From positions 111,917-175,916 of the IMG/VR virus record IMGVR_UViG_3300042382_000268: a stretch of 64,000 nt of DNA. One strand, written 5' to 3'. This document shows, piece by piece, positions 8,809 to 19,064 of this stretch. A model generated the notes under the pieces. That model had not been told where the DNA came from, did not search any database, and was given only the letters and a program-made list of their open reading frames with translations. Position 1 is the first letter of the stretch, and every line of letters begins with the position of its first letter. A program made the position numbers and the translations under genes. The stretch is from a virus.

Positions 8809-9816
8809 TTATTTTGGGCAGCAAGCTGAAGTTGGAGCAGCAGATGATTCAATTGCTACTGTTGTATTAACTGGATTTTTAAATTTTCTACTACCTTTTA
8901 TTACAGAATCAACAATTGCATCTTCAATTTTATCATTCATTATCATAATACCGTCATTACCTCGATCAGCAACTTCATCCATTGTTATTCTAATCGGACT
9001 GTATCGTCTAATATCTCCACCCATATCTAAAACATCAAACTTATCATAATCCGGATAGGAAACGTTAATTGAGAATGTTGATCCTACTACAATAGTAGCT
9101 GGTTTATCTAACGAATATGCTAAATGTTGTCCTACAGAATCACAACCTAAGAAGTAGTCTGCATTTGCAATAATGCCTGCCCATTTACGTAGATCAATGT
9201 TTTGTGGCATTGCAACTACGTCTTTACAACCATGTTTAGCAAATTCAATACCAAATTCTGCCATTACTACTACTGCAAAATTTTTCTGTAATTTTTTAAC
9301 AATATTCAGTAAATGAGTACTTTCAAAACTACGTCCAGATGCATCATATATAACACCGTCCTTGTTAGTTACGCCACGACCAAATGGTTGAAACACAACT
9401 ACTTTGTCTTTTTTAGTTTTTTCTTTAACTTCTTTAATTGCAAAATAACCTGTAAGCATTTCGTCATTTGATAACCGCATTGTTGGTTTTTGTAATGTTC
9501 TAACGCCTTTATTGTTAATTGCAATATCATATGCTTGCGCAATTGAACATTTTTGATTATAATATTCCCAAATACGATATGGTTCTGGAGATACTAAATC
9601 CATATTAATAAGTTTATCTTCAAATAAATTTTTGTGCCAATGATCGTACGCACGTTCGTGTAATAACGGATGGCCTTTATAAAAGTCAGTGCCGCCTTCG
9701 CATACTATAATAAAATCTTTACTAACTTCTTCTGCGTATTTTTCTAATGCTGGTATAGAACAGATTACTCTACCTGCTCCTCCATTGATAAAAAACGCTT
9801 TTGCTCTTTCTGTCAT
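8809..9816 (-). CDS. Heptosyltransferase-like (GT9-type) glycosyltransferase
   Basis: 335 residues. An N-terminal Gly-rich loop (INGGAGRVICSIPALEKYA) resembles GT9 heptosyltransferases. The C-terminal nucleotide-sugar region has VVFQPFGRG near residue 140 and the family's GCDSVGQHLAYSLDKPATIVVG near residue 225. GT9 enzymes move ADP-heptose onto LPS core, and phage relatives presumably decorate host LPS or virion proteins. It is the first gene of the minus-strand island, with an AAGGAG ribosome site before the ATG. The C-terminus ends in an Ala/Ser/Cys-rich tail. Membrane-free; acts in the cytoplasm. Confidence 0.72.
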   Translation of the reverse strand: MTERAKAFFINGGAGRVICSIPALEKYAEEVSKDFIIVCEGGTDFYKGHPLLHERAYDHWHKNLFEDKLINMDLVSPEPYRIWEYYNQKCSIAQAYDIAINNKGVRTLQKPTMRLSNDEMLTGYFAIKEVKEKTKKDKVVVFQPFGRGVTNKDGVIYDASGRSFESTHLLNIVKKLQKNFAVVVMAEFGIEFAKHGCKDVVAMPQNIDLRKWAGIIANADYFLGCDSVGQHLAYSLDKPATIVVGSTFSINVSYPDYDKFDVLDMGGDIRRYSPIRITMDEVADRGNDGIMIMNDKIEDAIVDSVIKGSRKFKNPVNTTVAIESSAAPTSACCPK

Positions 9817-9887
9817 GTGTACTCCTTATTTTTGATTACTATAGTATTTTAGCAGAAAACAAACCATAAGTCAATAGTTTTGAGTTA

Positions 9888-9897
9888 GATAAATATA
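9888..9897 (+). promoter_or_regulatory. Late promoter box GATAAATATA
   Basis: T4-type late box 17 bases upstream of the ATG at 9914, in the divergent gap (9817-9913). The same GATAAATAT word recurs before gp13 and the 27747 gene. Confidence 0.6.
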
Positions 9898-9913
9898 CAA
9901 AACGAGAACTATT

Positions 9914-11521
9914 ATGACAGATTTTTTAAGAGGTCCAAACAACACATTTCGATTAAATCATCGGTATCCATCTTTTGGTAGACCATGGACGCGAGTGTAT
10001 GCCGATACGTTAATTGACAGTTGGTTTGTTGGCGATTTTTCAAGTGCTAACTACCTCATCACTGTGGAATTTGATTCAAATCAGAAAGAAACAATGCAGG
10101 TATTAGTAATAGCACGACCGGAACATGCAAGTTTTACAATCTACGGTCGTACAAGTATACAAGACGAACTTATAACCTTATCAGCTACTGTAACAGCTAG
10201 TAAATTATATTTAACTGCGTCTTCTGCAAGTAGTGCATTTGACGGAGCAAAAGTAATTTTTACAGCAACTTATGCCGAAACAATTAGTCAACTTGGTAAA
10301 CCTACTGTAGTTCCTGGAACATCGTCCGGCGGAAGTGCGTTAGATCCGATTGATAATGCTCATTCATTTGGAACTATTGCAGTACTTTCGCAAGAAAATG
10401 TAACAGCAGCTGCAGCATCTGATGAAATCACATTTTTAACTGGTAACGGTATTAATATTACTACTAATAATACATCAAAGTCAATAACATTTAGTTCAGT
10501 TGTTGATCTTTTTAAAACTGTTACTGTTGGTAGTACAGTTATAACCGCATCAGATCCAAATGATTCTATAAGATTTTCTGCAAGTAACGGCGTTGCAATA
10601 ACTGCATCTACATTAACTAATACAATTTCATTATCAGCTACAGGTATACTAAGTAGTTTAGATGTGTCTGGTGATAGTACACTTAATACGTTAACTGTTT
10701 CCGGAAATACTATATTATCAAATTTAACAGTTAATGGTAATTTAATAATTAACGGGTCTACTACATCTGTAAATTCTACTGCATTAACTATTGCTGATTA
10801 CAATATTACATTAGCACAAGGTGCAACAACATCTCAACTTGCAAATGGATCAGGTATTACTATTGCAGGCGCTCTTGCATCATTGAACTGGGATCATTCT
10901 ACATCAAGTTGGCAATCAAATAAGATCATTACACCATCAGTAAACAATGCGCTAACATTAGGCACATCTGGAATGTTATGGCAGAATGTATATGCTACTA
11001 CATTAACTGGTACATTAGCTGCCGGAGCTCAACCTAATATTACTGCGTTAGGTTCATTGAGTACACTAACTGTAAATGGATTAGCATCATTTAATGGGAC
11101 ATCAACATTTACCGGCAGTGTATCTGCAGCTACAGTATCAGTTAGTGGAATATTAGATGTAACTTCAACAAGAGAAACTGTAGTTGATGTTACTAGTGCA
11201 TCGACTGTTAATTACGATTATGCAGCATCATCAATATTTTATCATTCTACTAGTCCAGCTGTAGATTGGATTGCAAATTTTGCAAATTTACCTAATACAG
11301 TAAATGGTAAATCGATTACACTTAATATTATTGTGCCACAAGGCAGTACTGCTTATAAAATTTCATCGGTTACAATAGCCGGCGTATCGCAAACAATATT
11401 ATGGTCGGGATCTTCATTGCCAGCTGGCACTGCAAGTAAAACTGATATATGGGCTTTTACATTTATAAGACGAAGTAATGCATGGACATTGTTTGGTTCA
11501 CGTTCGGCAAATTTTGGATAA
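9914..11521 (+). CDS. Tail fibre-type virion protein
   Basis: 535 residues. The N-terminal ~130 residues form a distinct domain (RGPNNTFRLNHRYPSFGRPW) that may attach to the virion. The middle is a long Thr/Ser/Val beta-repeat region in which the hexad-like motif TLTVSGN, LTVNGN, LIINGS repeats, followed by LTIADYNITLAQGATTS and a WDHSTSSWQSN block, typical of marine T4-like fibres. The C-terminal ~120 residues (from VVDVTSAS) are a separate domain ending in SANFG. Preceded by a late box. It starts a plus-strand fibre operon, and the adhesin-like gene follows by 3 bases. Confidence 0.7.
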   Translation: MTDFLRGPNNTFRLNHRYPSFGRPWTRVYADTLIDSWFVGDFSSANYLITVEFDSNQKETMQVLVIARPEHASFTIYGRTSIQDELITLSATVTASKLYLTASSASSAFDGAKVIFTATYAETISQLGKPTVVPGTSSGGSALDPIDNAHSFGTIAVLSQENVTAAAASDEITFLTGNGINITTNNTSKSITFSSVVDLFKTVTVGSTVITASDPNDSIRFSASNGVAITASTLTNTISLSATGILSSLDVSGDSTLNTLTVSGNTILSNLTVNGNLIINGSTTSVNSTALTIADYNITLAQGATTSQLANGSGITIAGALASLNWDHSTSSWQSNKIITPSVNNALTLGTSGMLWQNVYATTLTGTLAAGAQPNITALGSLSTLTVNGLASFNGTSTFTGSVSAATVSVSGILDVTSTRETVVDVTSASTVNYDYAASSIFYHSTSPAVDWIANFANLPNTVNGKSITLNIIVPQGSTAYKISSVTIAGVSQTILWSGSSLPAGTASKTDIWAFTFIRRSNAWTLFGSRSANFG

Positions 11522-11524
11522 ACT

Positions 11525-12331
11525 ATGACATTATTGTGTTCATTAAAATCAACTACGTTTTGGGTTTCTACTACTGGTTCGTTACCGTCTGCTGTTGGCC
11601 AACAGGCATATGCATCTGCCGGCACGTATTTTTGGACAGCGCCAATTGGCGTTACATCTGTATGTGTTGTGTGTGTCGGGGGCGGTGGCGGTGGAGGGTA
11701 CGGTAATTCTGCTAATTGGAATGGGTCTGCAGGCGGCAATTTAAGATATGCTAACAATATACCAGTAGTTCCAGGTAATGCGTATACTGTTGTAGTCGGC
11801 GCAGGCGGAACTAACTACTTAACTACTGGTAACCCAAACGGAGGAGCTGGTGGTACTAGTTCATTCAACGTATCATCTGTAATAGCAACTGGCGGTGGCG
11901 GTGGTGGAGCAGTAGCCGGTGTTTCAACATCTTCCGGTAACGTTGGATTCGGCGGTAATGGCGGTAATGGACTTGTAACTGTTGACGGCGGTGGTGGAGG
12001 GGCAGGCGGTTATTCCGGTAACGGCGGTGCCGGTGGCTCGGTTGCCCCTCCGGGAGGAGGCGGCGCAGGTGGTCGAAACGGGAGCGGTGGCCCAGGTGGG
12101 GGTGGGGTTGGAATTTACGGCGAAGGCCCGTCGGGGTCAGTTACAGGCGGCGGAGGGTCAGGCGGCGGTTCTACAGTCGACGGAAGCGGAGGCGGATCGT
12201 ATCAAGCAGGCGGCTTGTTTGGTGGAGGCGGCGGTTCTGGATACAGCGGCGGACCAGGCGCAAGCGGCGCAGTTAGAATAATTTGGGGACCAAACAGATC
12301 ATTCCCTTCAACTAATACTGGTAATTTATAA
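11525..12331 (+). CDS. Glycine-rich fibre-tip/adhesin-like protein (no Cys clusters)
   Basis: 268 residues. After ~35 N-terminal residues comes TYFWTAPIGVTSVCVVCVGGGGGGG, the same fold start as the three Cys-rich proteins, then glycine-rich stretches to the end (GGGGGGAV, GGGGGAGGYSGNGGAGG, GGGGSGYSGG). This resembles the polyglycine sandwiches of T4-type gp38 adhesins. Located directly after a fibre gene, as adhesins usually are. Only a few cysteines, so it serves as the non-Cys counterpart of the 2430/3893/4664 family. Role as receptor-binding tip inferred. Confidence 0.65.
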   Translation: MTLLCSLKSTTFWVSTTGSLPSAVGQQAYASAGTYFWTAPIGVTSVCVVCVGGGGGGGYGNSANWNGSAGGNLRYANNIPVVPGNAYTVVVGAGGTNYLTTGNPNGGAGGTSSFNVSSVIATGGGGGGAVAGVSTSSGNVGFGGNGGNGLVTVDGGGGGAGGYSGNGGAGGSVAPPGGGGAGGRNGSGGPGGGGVGIYGEGPSGSVTGGGGSGGGSTVDGSGGGSYQAGGLFGGGGGSGYSGGPGASGAVRIIWGPNRSFPSTNTGNL

Positions 12332-12346
12332 CAACATGGAAAAAAT

Positions 12347-12961
12347 ATGTCAATAAGTCAAAAACCTTTACGCTCTGAATTAGGATTTGTAAGTCCTGGT
12401 TTTGCAGTCGATGTATACGGAAATGTTAACATTGCCGGTGCATTTAAAATAAACGGTGTGTCTATATCATCGTCATCTGGTACATTACCAAGCATGTATG
12501 TAAACAGTAGTTTAACAAGAGTAGGTACATTAACACAATTAACAGTTAACGGGAACACATCGGTATCTGGCGGTACATTATCTGTATCATCGACTGGAAC
12601 AGTTAGTATAACTGCAGGCACGACTGGAACCTTAAATAATATTACAATTGGTAACAATGTTGCAGCAGCTGGATCATTTACAGATTTAGCAGCTGACAAT
12701 GCATCTTTTACTGCGTTAACTACATTAACTTTATCAGCAACGAGTGTATCAGCAACTAATCTAACAAATACAGGAACGTTAAATATCAATCCCACTACTG
12801 TAGGTGCAATTAATCATGTAAATATAGGGTATACAACTCCTGGTACAGGAAAATTTACCACCTTATCAATTACAACAACTCCATCTAATAACACAGATGC
12901 AACAACAAAACAATATGTCGATACAAGAATTTCAGCAATGGCTATTGCTCTTGGATCATAA
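12347..12961 (+). CDS. Short fibre-like protein
   Basis: 204 residues: an N-terminal SELGFVSPGFAVDVYGNVNIAGAFKINGVSI, a TLTQLTVNGNTSVSGGTLSVSS repeat region like the 9914 fibre, and a C-terminal ..TPSNNTDATTKQYVDTRISAMAIALGS. The last block (DATTKQYVDT) is a common phage fibre trimerisation element, a short alpha-helix at the end of a beta-helix. Same operon as the adhesin gene (15-base gap). Likely a fibre segment or connector. Confidence 0.65.
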   Translation: MSISQKPLRSELGFVSPGFAVDVYGNVNIAGAFKINGVSISSSSGTLPSMYVNSSLTRVGTLTQLTVNGNTSVSGGTLSVSSTGTVSITAGTTGTLNNITIGNNVAAAGSFTDLAADNASFTALTTLTLSATSVSATNLTNTGTLNINPTTVGAINHVNIGYTTPGTGKFTTLSITTTPSNNTDATTKQYVDTRISAMAIALGS

Positions 12962-12972
12962 CGGAGATATAA

Positions 12973-15900
12973 ATGGCAAAACAAAGAATACAAAATTACG
13001 TTTTTTTACCCGGTGTTTCGAGTAGCAGTAATGCTTATCCAAATGCGTATTCTCTATTATCAACAAATAAAGAATTTTTAAAAGCAGAAACAAAAGCATA
13101 TATTAATGCACAGATTGCAGTAGATACTGCATCAAACTTATACCCAAATGCAGTTACATTATTAACTAATAATAAAGCATTTATTATTGATGAAATTATT
13201 GCGTGGGTTGCATATCGTGTAACTAATAATATTTCTCCATTTGTAGGATATACTTATAGCGTGGCATCTTGTAGACGTGATACTAGTTATCTCATAGATG
13301 CGCTTATTTATGACATTAGATACGGTGGCAATGAACAAACTATTGATATTTGTAAAAATATGTGGCAAGGTGGTGCAGCTCAGTTAATATCTCCTACACA
13401 AGAGATTGCAGGGTTTACTCAAATATTTACAATAATTACAAACTTTATTTTACCAAAGACTGCGTACACAAGCCAACAAAGTCCAGTAACTTCTACACAA
13501 AACATAACAGGTACTGCAGGCGAAGCAGCTGTTCCAAATCGTATAAATTCATTACGAGATTTGTTAACTAATTCAATTCCAAATGGCTTATCTGTATTAC
13601 CACCAATAACTTATTCGTTAAGAAAGTTTGCAGGATATGCATACAATCAGTCACGTTGCGATCGTGATATTGGTATGTTATTAGATGCCTATCTATATGA
13701 TTTAAGATACGGCGGCAATTTTAAAACTAGATACGTGTCGTCTAAATTTTGGAATGGAGTTATTCCTCAAATTGTAGGCGATAGACAACCTGAGATTACT
13801 GCACAGACCTTTTTAAGAGATTTAGTAATTAACACTGTGTTTACTCAAACTGCGTATACACCGTTGCAAACGACTATTGATATAGTAACTAACGGATTAA
13901 CTATTGCAGAATCAGGTAGTTCGGCAAGAATAACGTCATTATCAAACGAATTTTTAGGTGTGCTTACTAACGGATTAACAAGTATGCCAGCGTTAACTAC
14001 TGGTGTAACTACTATTAAACTACAAGGCAAGTATAAATTAGATTCGATATTGTTAATCACAAATACAACGTCTAATCAAATTTTATATAACTTTAGTGAT
14101 CCGTCAATAGGCGGCAGTGTGTTTATTGACGATGGATATGTTAGTAACGATTTTTATACAGAAGAAGATTTTCCATCATTTAGACAAACTACTGACCATG
14201 TAACTACCTTAATTTTAGGCGTAGACACATCAACCGGATCGGTTGCAGATGACATTCAAATTTTTGTAGAAGCTAAAGAACAACGAACTCGTCCGTATGA
14301 TTATGGTACTGATGCGATTGAACGTCAACGTGTTGCTCAACCGCAATCTATGCTTGACGCTGACTTTGAATACGGATTACAACCTACTAAATGGCAAGCT
14401 ATTGGTATTAGTAGAGGGTATCCATCAGTATACGAAGTGCCTGGCACCGATACTCCGGTATTAAATGTTACAACAGACGCTAGTGCAGGAACAGGCGGAA
14501 CTGGCGAATCAACAATTACGGTAACAACAAGCTCACCTCATGGTTTTACTGTAGGAATGCCATTTACAATTAAAGCATTAGCAAATAGTATTTCTGGTTT
14601 TTCGAGAGCAGAAGGCACGTTTTTAATTAACACAGTTCCAACAACTACAAGCTTTACATATTATGCCGTATCTAAAGTTGGGTCAACTAATGGTCAAGTT
14701 CTTGCAACAACATATACACAATTAAGAAAAGGAAGTTTCTATACAGGCTCAGCAATCGGAACTCCGACATTTGCTGTATATAGTAACGGATCAACTACTA
14801 CATTAACTACTCAATTCATAACTACAGTAGGATCTGATCAGCTTGCATTTACCGGAACTCCGCCGGCTGTAGGCGCGCCACTATCAGGGTCAGCATCTCT
14901 TACATCCGGATCTCAAGTCGCAGGTGTTGTAGGTCCAGGTGGCATTGCATTAACTGCAAACATAGAAACAAGTGTTAGTATAAACGATACGGTAGTTGTG
15001 TTAACGTCGGCATCTGGTGTATTAGAAGGAATGGCAATTGATAACGGCGCAGGTACTGCAATCTTTGTTAGTAATGTATCCGCAAACACAGTTAGTCTTA
15101 CTGGTCCAATTGTTACTGCACGGTTAGGGAATACTGCAACTTACTCAAATATATCCGGCACTAATATACTAGTTACTACAGCAAGTGCTACATTTAACGT
15201 AAGCCGTGTAGACGGTGAATATCAAGCTACTGTTATCGACGGCGGAACTGGTTACATTGAAGGAAATCGAATTGTAATTTTAGGTACATCAGTAGGAGGT
15301 GCTACTCCTTTAAACGATTTAACTATTACAGTATCAACAATATTAGCAGGGGTTATTCAAACAATTTCTGTATCTGGAACTAGTATCTCAGGCAACGGAT
15401 CATATACAAATGTTACTCCAAATACTACTACTTCAGTGTCTGGAGCAGGAGCAACTTTTGATGTAACACGGTCAAATGCAGGTTACGGATTGCTAATAAA
15501 TCAATCAGGAACTGGGTTTTTAGTTAGCGAAACTTTAACTATTTTAGGTATAAGCTTAGACGGACTAAGTCCGGATAATGATTTAGTTATTACTGTTGAT
15601 AGTATTAATGTAGATGGGGGGATTGTTACATATTCACTTATTGGCGTTCCTGTTACTAGTAATGCAGTGTTTGGTACGTTGAGCGGGACAAATGTTGCTG
15701 CTGCGGGTACAAATGCGCAATTTAATATTACTAGATCAAATAGTGCATATTCATTAACTATTAATGATCCAGGTATTGGGTACTTTGTTGGAGATCAAAT
15801 ACTAATACTAGGAACCAGTATTGGCGGAGCAACTTCTGCAAACGATGCAACTATACTTGTTACAGGAGTAACTAACAACACAATTACCTCAGCTACTATT

Positions 15901-18618
15901 TTAGGTACCTCGGTTACCGGTGTTACGTTACCGTTCTATTCAGCAATAACTATTAGTGAGTTAACGTCTAATACTATTGCAAACGGAGTTACTCTTTCTG
16001 CATCAGCAATCGGAGTTATCGAAGTTACGTTTTTATATAATCACGGATTAGTACCAGGAGCTTCGATATCAGTTGATATTACTAGTACCGGTACAAATCA
16101 TTCGTTTGCTAAAGGTCCATCTTATGTTGAATCTGTGCCAACACCGACAAGCCTACGATTTACTTCTCGTGCTTCTGGAACAATCGATACCGGTACTGCA
16201 TTAACTGGCATTATATACACTCGATCAGATAGTTATTTTATTCATAGACCATACGACGGCGGCGTAATGTTAAGCACAGGCGGTCCGCAACACGGTGCTC
16301 AAGCAATTCGTATGAGTAAGAAGTATATTCGTTACCAATCAGGTAAAGGTATTAACTATTGTACAGGTGCATTATTTGCTCCAAGTTTTAATATTCAAAC
16401 TGCAGTATCGACTGGAATTACTATCGGTTCAGTTATCACAATTACTATGGATGATGTTGATCATGGTTGCCAAATTGGTGGTGTTGTTAAAATTTCAAAT
16501 ATTGACACAATGGGATTTAATGGGGTATACACAGTTACTGACGTAATATCAGAACGTGTATTTAGAGTACAAGCCCAAACTGTATTAGCAAGAGCAACTG
16601 CTGAGATTACTACTGCGGCAGTTATGTCAATTTTAAAATGGCACGGTTCTACAGTAAGAGCAGGGACATTTGATGATCAGAATGGCATTTTTATGCAGTA
16701 TGATGGACAAACTTTTGCAGTTGGTAAACGGACAAGTACGTTACAATTAGCAGGGGTTGCTAACCTTGCACGTGATACTAATTTAATTATTGGAACAAAT
16801 TCTCGATATAGAGATCAAGTAATTGCAGGCGATCGTATTGTTATTAAAGGTATGACCCATATTGTTACAAAAGTTATTAGTCAGACTCAAATGACAGTTA
16901 ATCCGGATTATCGTGGTGCATCAAACGCAGTACAAGCTAAATTATGTTTAGTTCAGGAATATATTACTCCTCAATCGCAATTTAACATTGACAAATTAGA
17001 TGGGACTGGTCCAAGCGGATTTAACCTTGATATTACAAAAATGCAAATGATTGGTATGCAATGGTCATGGTACGCTGTGGGTTTTATTGATTATATGTTA
17101 AGAGGAAGTGACGGTAACTTTATTTTCTTCCACAGAATTAGAAACTCAAACGTTAATACCGAAGCATATATGCGTACAGGTAACCAAGCAGTTCGATATG
17201 AAGTTGTTAATGAAAGCGCAAAAAGTAAATTGCTTTCTTCAATCACAGCAAGCCAAACTACTATACCATTAGCCGATGCAACTAATTTTCCTAATGAAGC
17301 AGGATTAGTTTATATTGATAACGAGTTAATTAACTTTAGTGGAAAATCAAACAATAATTTAATTGGGTGTACGCGTGCAGCACCTCAGGTATTATTTACT
17401 GGGGGGGCACAACGTACATTTACAGCAGGACCTGCAGCAACACATGAATACAATACTGGAGTAATATTAGTAAGTACGTCAATTAGTCCTATTATTAGTC
17501 ATTGGGGGTCGGCTATGATGACCGACGGTAACTTTGATACTGATCGCGGGTACATTTTTAACTACGCATCTACTGGTATTAGCGTATCTACTACTAAAGC
17601 AACTGCGTTTTTAATTCGATTAGCACCGAGCGTATCAAACGCTATTATAGGCGACTTAGGTGATAGAGAATTATTAAATCGTGCGCAGTTATTATTACAA
17701 ACGCTTGAAGTAACATCTGATACAGGAACCGGTGGTATTGTTGTTGAAGGCGTATTAAATCCTCAAAACTATCCAACTGATCCTGCTAACATTACATGGG
17801 GTGGTTTAGCCGGTCTTGCACAAGGTGGACAACCGAGTTTTGCTCAGATTGCACCGGGTGGTTCTGTAAGTTGGTCAACAGGCGCTACTCAAACTACTGC
17901 AACTGCAACTACTAGTGCAACAATGACTACAACAATAACTACACTATATGGTACAGGTAGCCAGTCATTTATGTATATTACATCGGCATCGTGGACAAGT
18001 TCTGGAGCAATTGTTGGAGCAACCTTAACTACTAATTTTCCTGCAGGTACGACTATCACTGGCGCAACTAATCAAGGACAATATTATTTCGTTACTACTT
18101 CACAGCAATCATCTGGAAATATCAATCCAAATATAAGCATTGGGATATCACTAGGGGGCACATTAACAAACACTAACTTCTTATATTTTACACAAGCATC
18201 GTGGGTTGCATTAGGTGCAACTGTTGGCCAATCTGTATCAGCTACTGATACCAAGTTCCCAGCTGGTACAAGGATTCAAACCATATCAACTCTATTAACA
18301 TTTGGTGTAACAAATTATTATAAAGTAACATTTACCCAAACTTCAAATACTGGTGTTACTACAGGTGCAACAATTGCGTTTACATTTGGGCAACCGCCGT
18401 ACGCATTGCCGGGTGAAACTGTATTTTCATTTATTGCAGCACCGGGTGCTACTGCAGCGTTAGATTTAAGAGATTTGAAAGAGTTGACTAATACTACACT
18501 GGGCGGAAGAGGAACATATCCAAATGGCCCAGACGTGTTAGCTATTAATGTGTACAAGGTATCTGGTACACCAATTACAGCTAACTTAGTATTACGTTGG
18601 GGTGAAGCGCAGGCTTAG
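12973..18618 (+). CDS. Giant multidomain virion structural protein (1881 residues)
   Basis: The N-terminal ~380 residues contain a duplicated unit built on CRRDTSYLIDALIYDIRYGGN (residues ~97-117) and CDRDIGMLLDAYLYDLRYGGN (~226-246). Residues ~738-1000 hold three tandem ~88-residue beta repeats, each F-[ND]-[VI]-[ST]-R....Y...I...G-x-G[YF]....[RET]..ILG-x-[ST]-[IVL]-[GD]-G. A central helical-looking part (RPYDGGVMLSTGGPQHGAQAIRMSKKYIRYQSGKG) and a C-terminal domain ending near VLRWGEAQA follow. Similar very large proteins occur beside fibre genes of marine T4-like phages. Tail or baseplate-attached structure is the best inference. Its stop codon overlaps the convergent Nudix gene. Confidence 0.7.
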   Translation: MAKQRIQNYVFLPGVSSSSNAYPNAYSLLSTNKEFLKAETKAYINAQIAVDTASNLYPNAVTLLTNNKAFIIDEIIAWVAYRVTNNISPFVGYTYSVASCRRDTSYLIDALIYDIRYGGNEQTIDICKNMWQGGAAQLISPTQEIAGFTQIFTIITNFILPKTAYTSQQSPVTSTQNITGTAGEAAVPNRINSLRDLLTNSIPNGLSVLPPITYSLRKFAGYAYNQSRCDRDIGMLLDAYLYDLRYGGNFKTRYVSSKFWNGVIPQIVGDRQPEITAQTFLRDLVINTVFTQTAYTPLQTTIDIVTNGLTIAESGSSARITSLSNEFLGVLTNGLTSMPALTTGVTTIKLQGKYKLDSILLITNTTSNQILYNFSDPSIGGSVFIDDGYVSNDFYTEEDFPSFRQTTDHVTTLILGVDTSTGSVADDIQIFVEAKEQRTRPYDYGTDAIERQRVAQPQSMLDADFEYGLQPTKWQAIGISRGYPSVYEVPGTDTPVLNVTTDASAGTGGTGESTITVTTSSPHGFTVGMPFTIKALANSISGFSRAEGTFLINTVPTTTSFTYYAVSKVGSTNGQVLATTYTQLRKGSFYTGSAIGTPTFAVYSNGSTTTLTTQFITTVGSDQLAFTGTPPAVGAPLSGSASLTSGSQVAGVVGPGGIALTANIETSVSINDTVVVLTSASGVLEGMAIDNGAGTAIFVSNVSANTVSLTGPIVTARLGNTATYSNISGTNILVTTASATFNVSRVDGEYQATVIDGGTGYIEGNRIVILGTSVGGATPLNDLTITVSTILAGVIQTISVSGTSISGNGSYTNVTPNTTTSVSGAGATFDVTRSNAGYGLLINQSGTGFLVSETLTILGISLDGLSPDNDLVITVDSINVDGGIVTYSLIGVPVTSNAVFGTLSGTNVAAAGTNAQFNITRSNSAYSLTINDPGIGYFVGDQILILGTSIGGATSANDATILVTGVTNNTITSATILGTSVTGVTLPFYSAITISELTSNTIANGVTLSASAIGVIEVTFLYNHGLVPGASISVDITSTGTNHSFAKGPSYVESVPTPTSLRFTSRASGTIDTGTALTGIIYTRSDSYFIHRPYDGGVMLSTGGPQHGAQAIRMSKKYIRYQSGKGINYCTGALFAPSFNIQTAVSTGITIGSVITITMDDVDHGCQIGGVVKISNIDTMGFNGVYTVTDVISERVFRVQAQTVLARATAEITTAAVMSILKWHGSTVRAGTFDDQNGIFMQYDGQTFAVGKRTSTLQLAGVANLARDTNLIIGTNSRYRDQVIAGDRIVIKGMTHIVTKVISQTQMTVNPDYRGASNAVQAKLCLVQEYITPQSQFNIDKLDGTGPSGFNLDITKMQMIGMQWSWYAVGFIDYMLRGSDGNFIFFHRIRNSNVNTEAYMRTGNQAVRYEVVNESAKSKLLSSITASQTTIPLADATNFPNEAGLVYIDNELINFSGKSNNNLIGCTRAAPQVLFTGGAQRTFTAGPAATHEYNTGVILVSTSISPIISHWGSAMMTDGNFDTDRGYIFNYASTGISVSTTKATAFLIRLAPSVSNAIIGDLGDRELLNRAQLLLQTLEVTSDTGTGGIVVEGVLNPQNYPTDPANITWGGLAGLAQGGQPSFAQIAPGGSVSWSTGATQTTATATTSATMTTTITTLYGTGSQSFMYITSASWTSSGAIVGATLTTNFPAGTTITGATNQGQYYFVTTSQQSSGNINPNISIGISLGGTLTNTNFLYFTQASWVALGATVGQSVSATDTKFPAGTRIQTISTLLTFGVTNYYKVTFTQTSNTGVTTGATIAFTFGQPPYALPGETVFSFIAAPGATAALDLRDLKELTNTTLGGRGTYPNGPDVLAINVYKVSGTPITANLVLRWGEAQA

Positions 18619-19064
18619 ATACTATCGATAATATCGATGAGTGTTTGAATCTTAGTTTGAATGACTTTGTTACGCAAGCTAAGATTTAAGCCGCGGTGTA
18701 TAGGTTTAGGAAGAACGTTAATATCAAACCAACCCCAAGCAATATGTTCATCGCTTAAAGTTGGTACAAATTCATTTTCAACTAAACAAAAATATGTATG
18801 AAAATTAAAGACACTATCGTTAGATACAAACTTTTCTAACGGTAGTGTTTTTTTAATGTCTGGAAGAAATCCAATTTCTTCTTCAATTTCTCTTGTAAGA
18901 CCTTGCCACGGATTTTCGTTAACAAGGTTAGTTCCGCCTACTAACCCCCAAGTTCCTTGATGTTTACCTGAAGACTTTTGTATCAGTAAGAAGCGGTGTG
19001 TAGCACGAGAATACATTAACGCACCACTACAGATGATTTGATCTTTTACAGTTCCAATCGCCAT
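18615..19064 (-). CDS. Nudix hydrolase
   Basis: 149 residues with a perfect Nudix box: G44-x5-E50-x7-REIEEEIGF (residues 44-66), which binds the catalytic divalent metal. The family cleaves nucleoside diphosphates linked to another moiety (oxidised dNTPs, NAD-type dinucleotides, nucleotide sugars, RNA caps). The substrate cannot be decided here. The start overlaps the end of the gp15 gene by 19 bases, so it is translated from the neck/tail operon on the minus strand. Its stop overlaps the stop of the convergent giant structural gene. Soluble, no extra domains. Confidence 0.88.
   Translation of the reverse strand: MAIGTVKDQIICSGALMYSRATHRFLLIQKSSGKHQGTWGLVGGTNLVNENPWQGLTREIEEEIGFLPDIKKTLPLEKFVSNDSVFNFHTYFCLVENEFVPTLSDEHIAWGWFDINVLPKPIHRGLNLSLRNKVIQTKIQTLIDIIDSI

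Noticed and set aside
11982-12281. Ala-rich ORF in another frame of the glycine-rich gene
   Set aside because: Frame-shifted shadow of a GGC/GGA-rich coding sequence.
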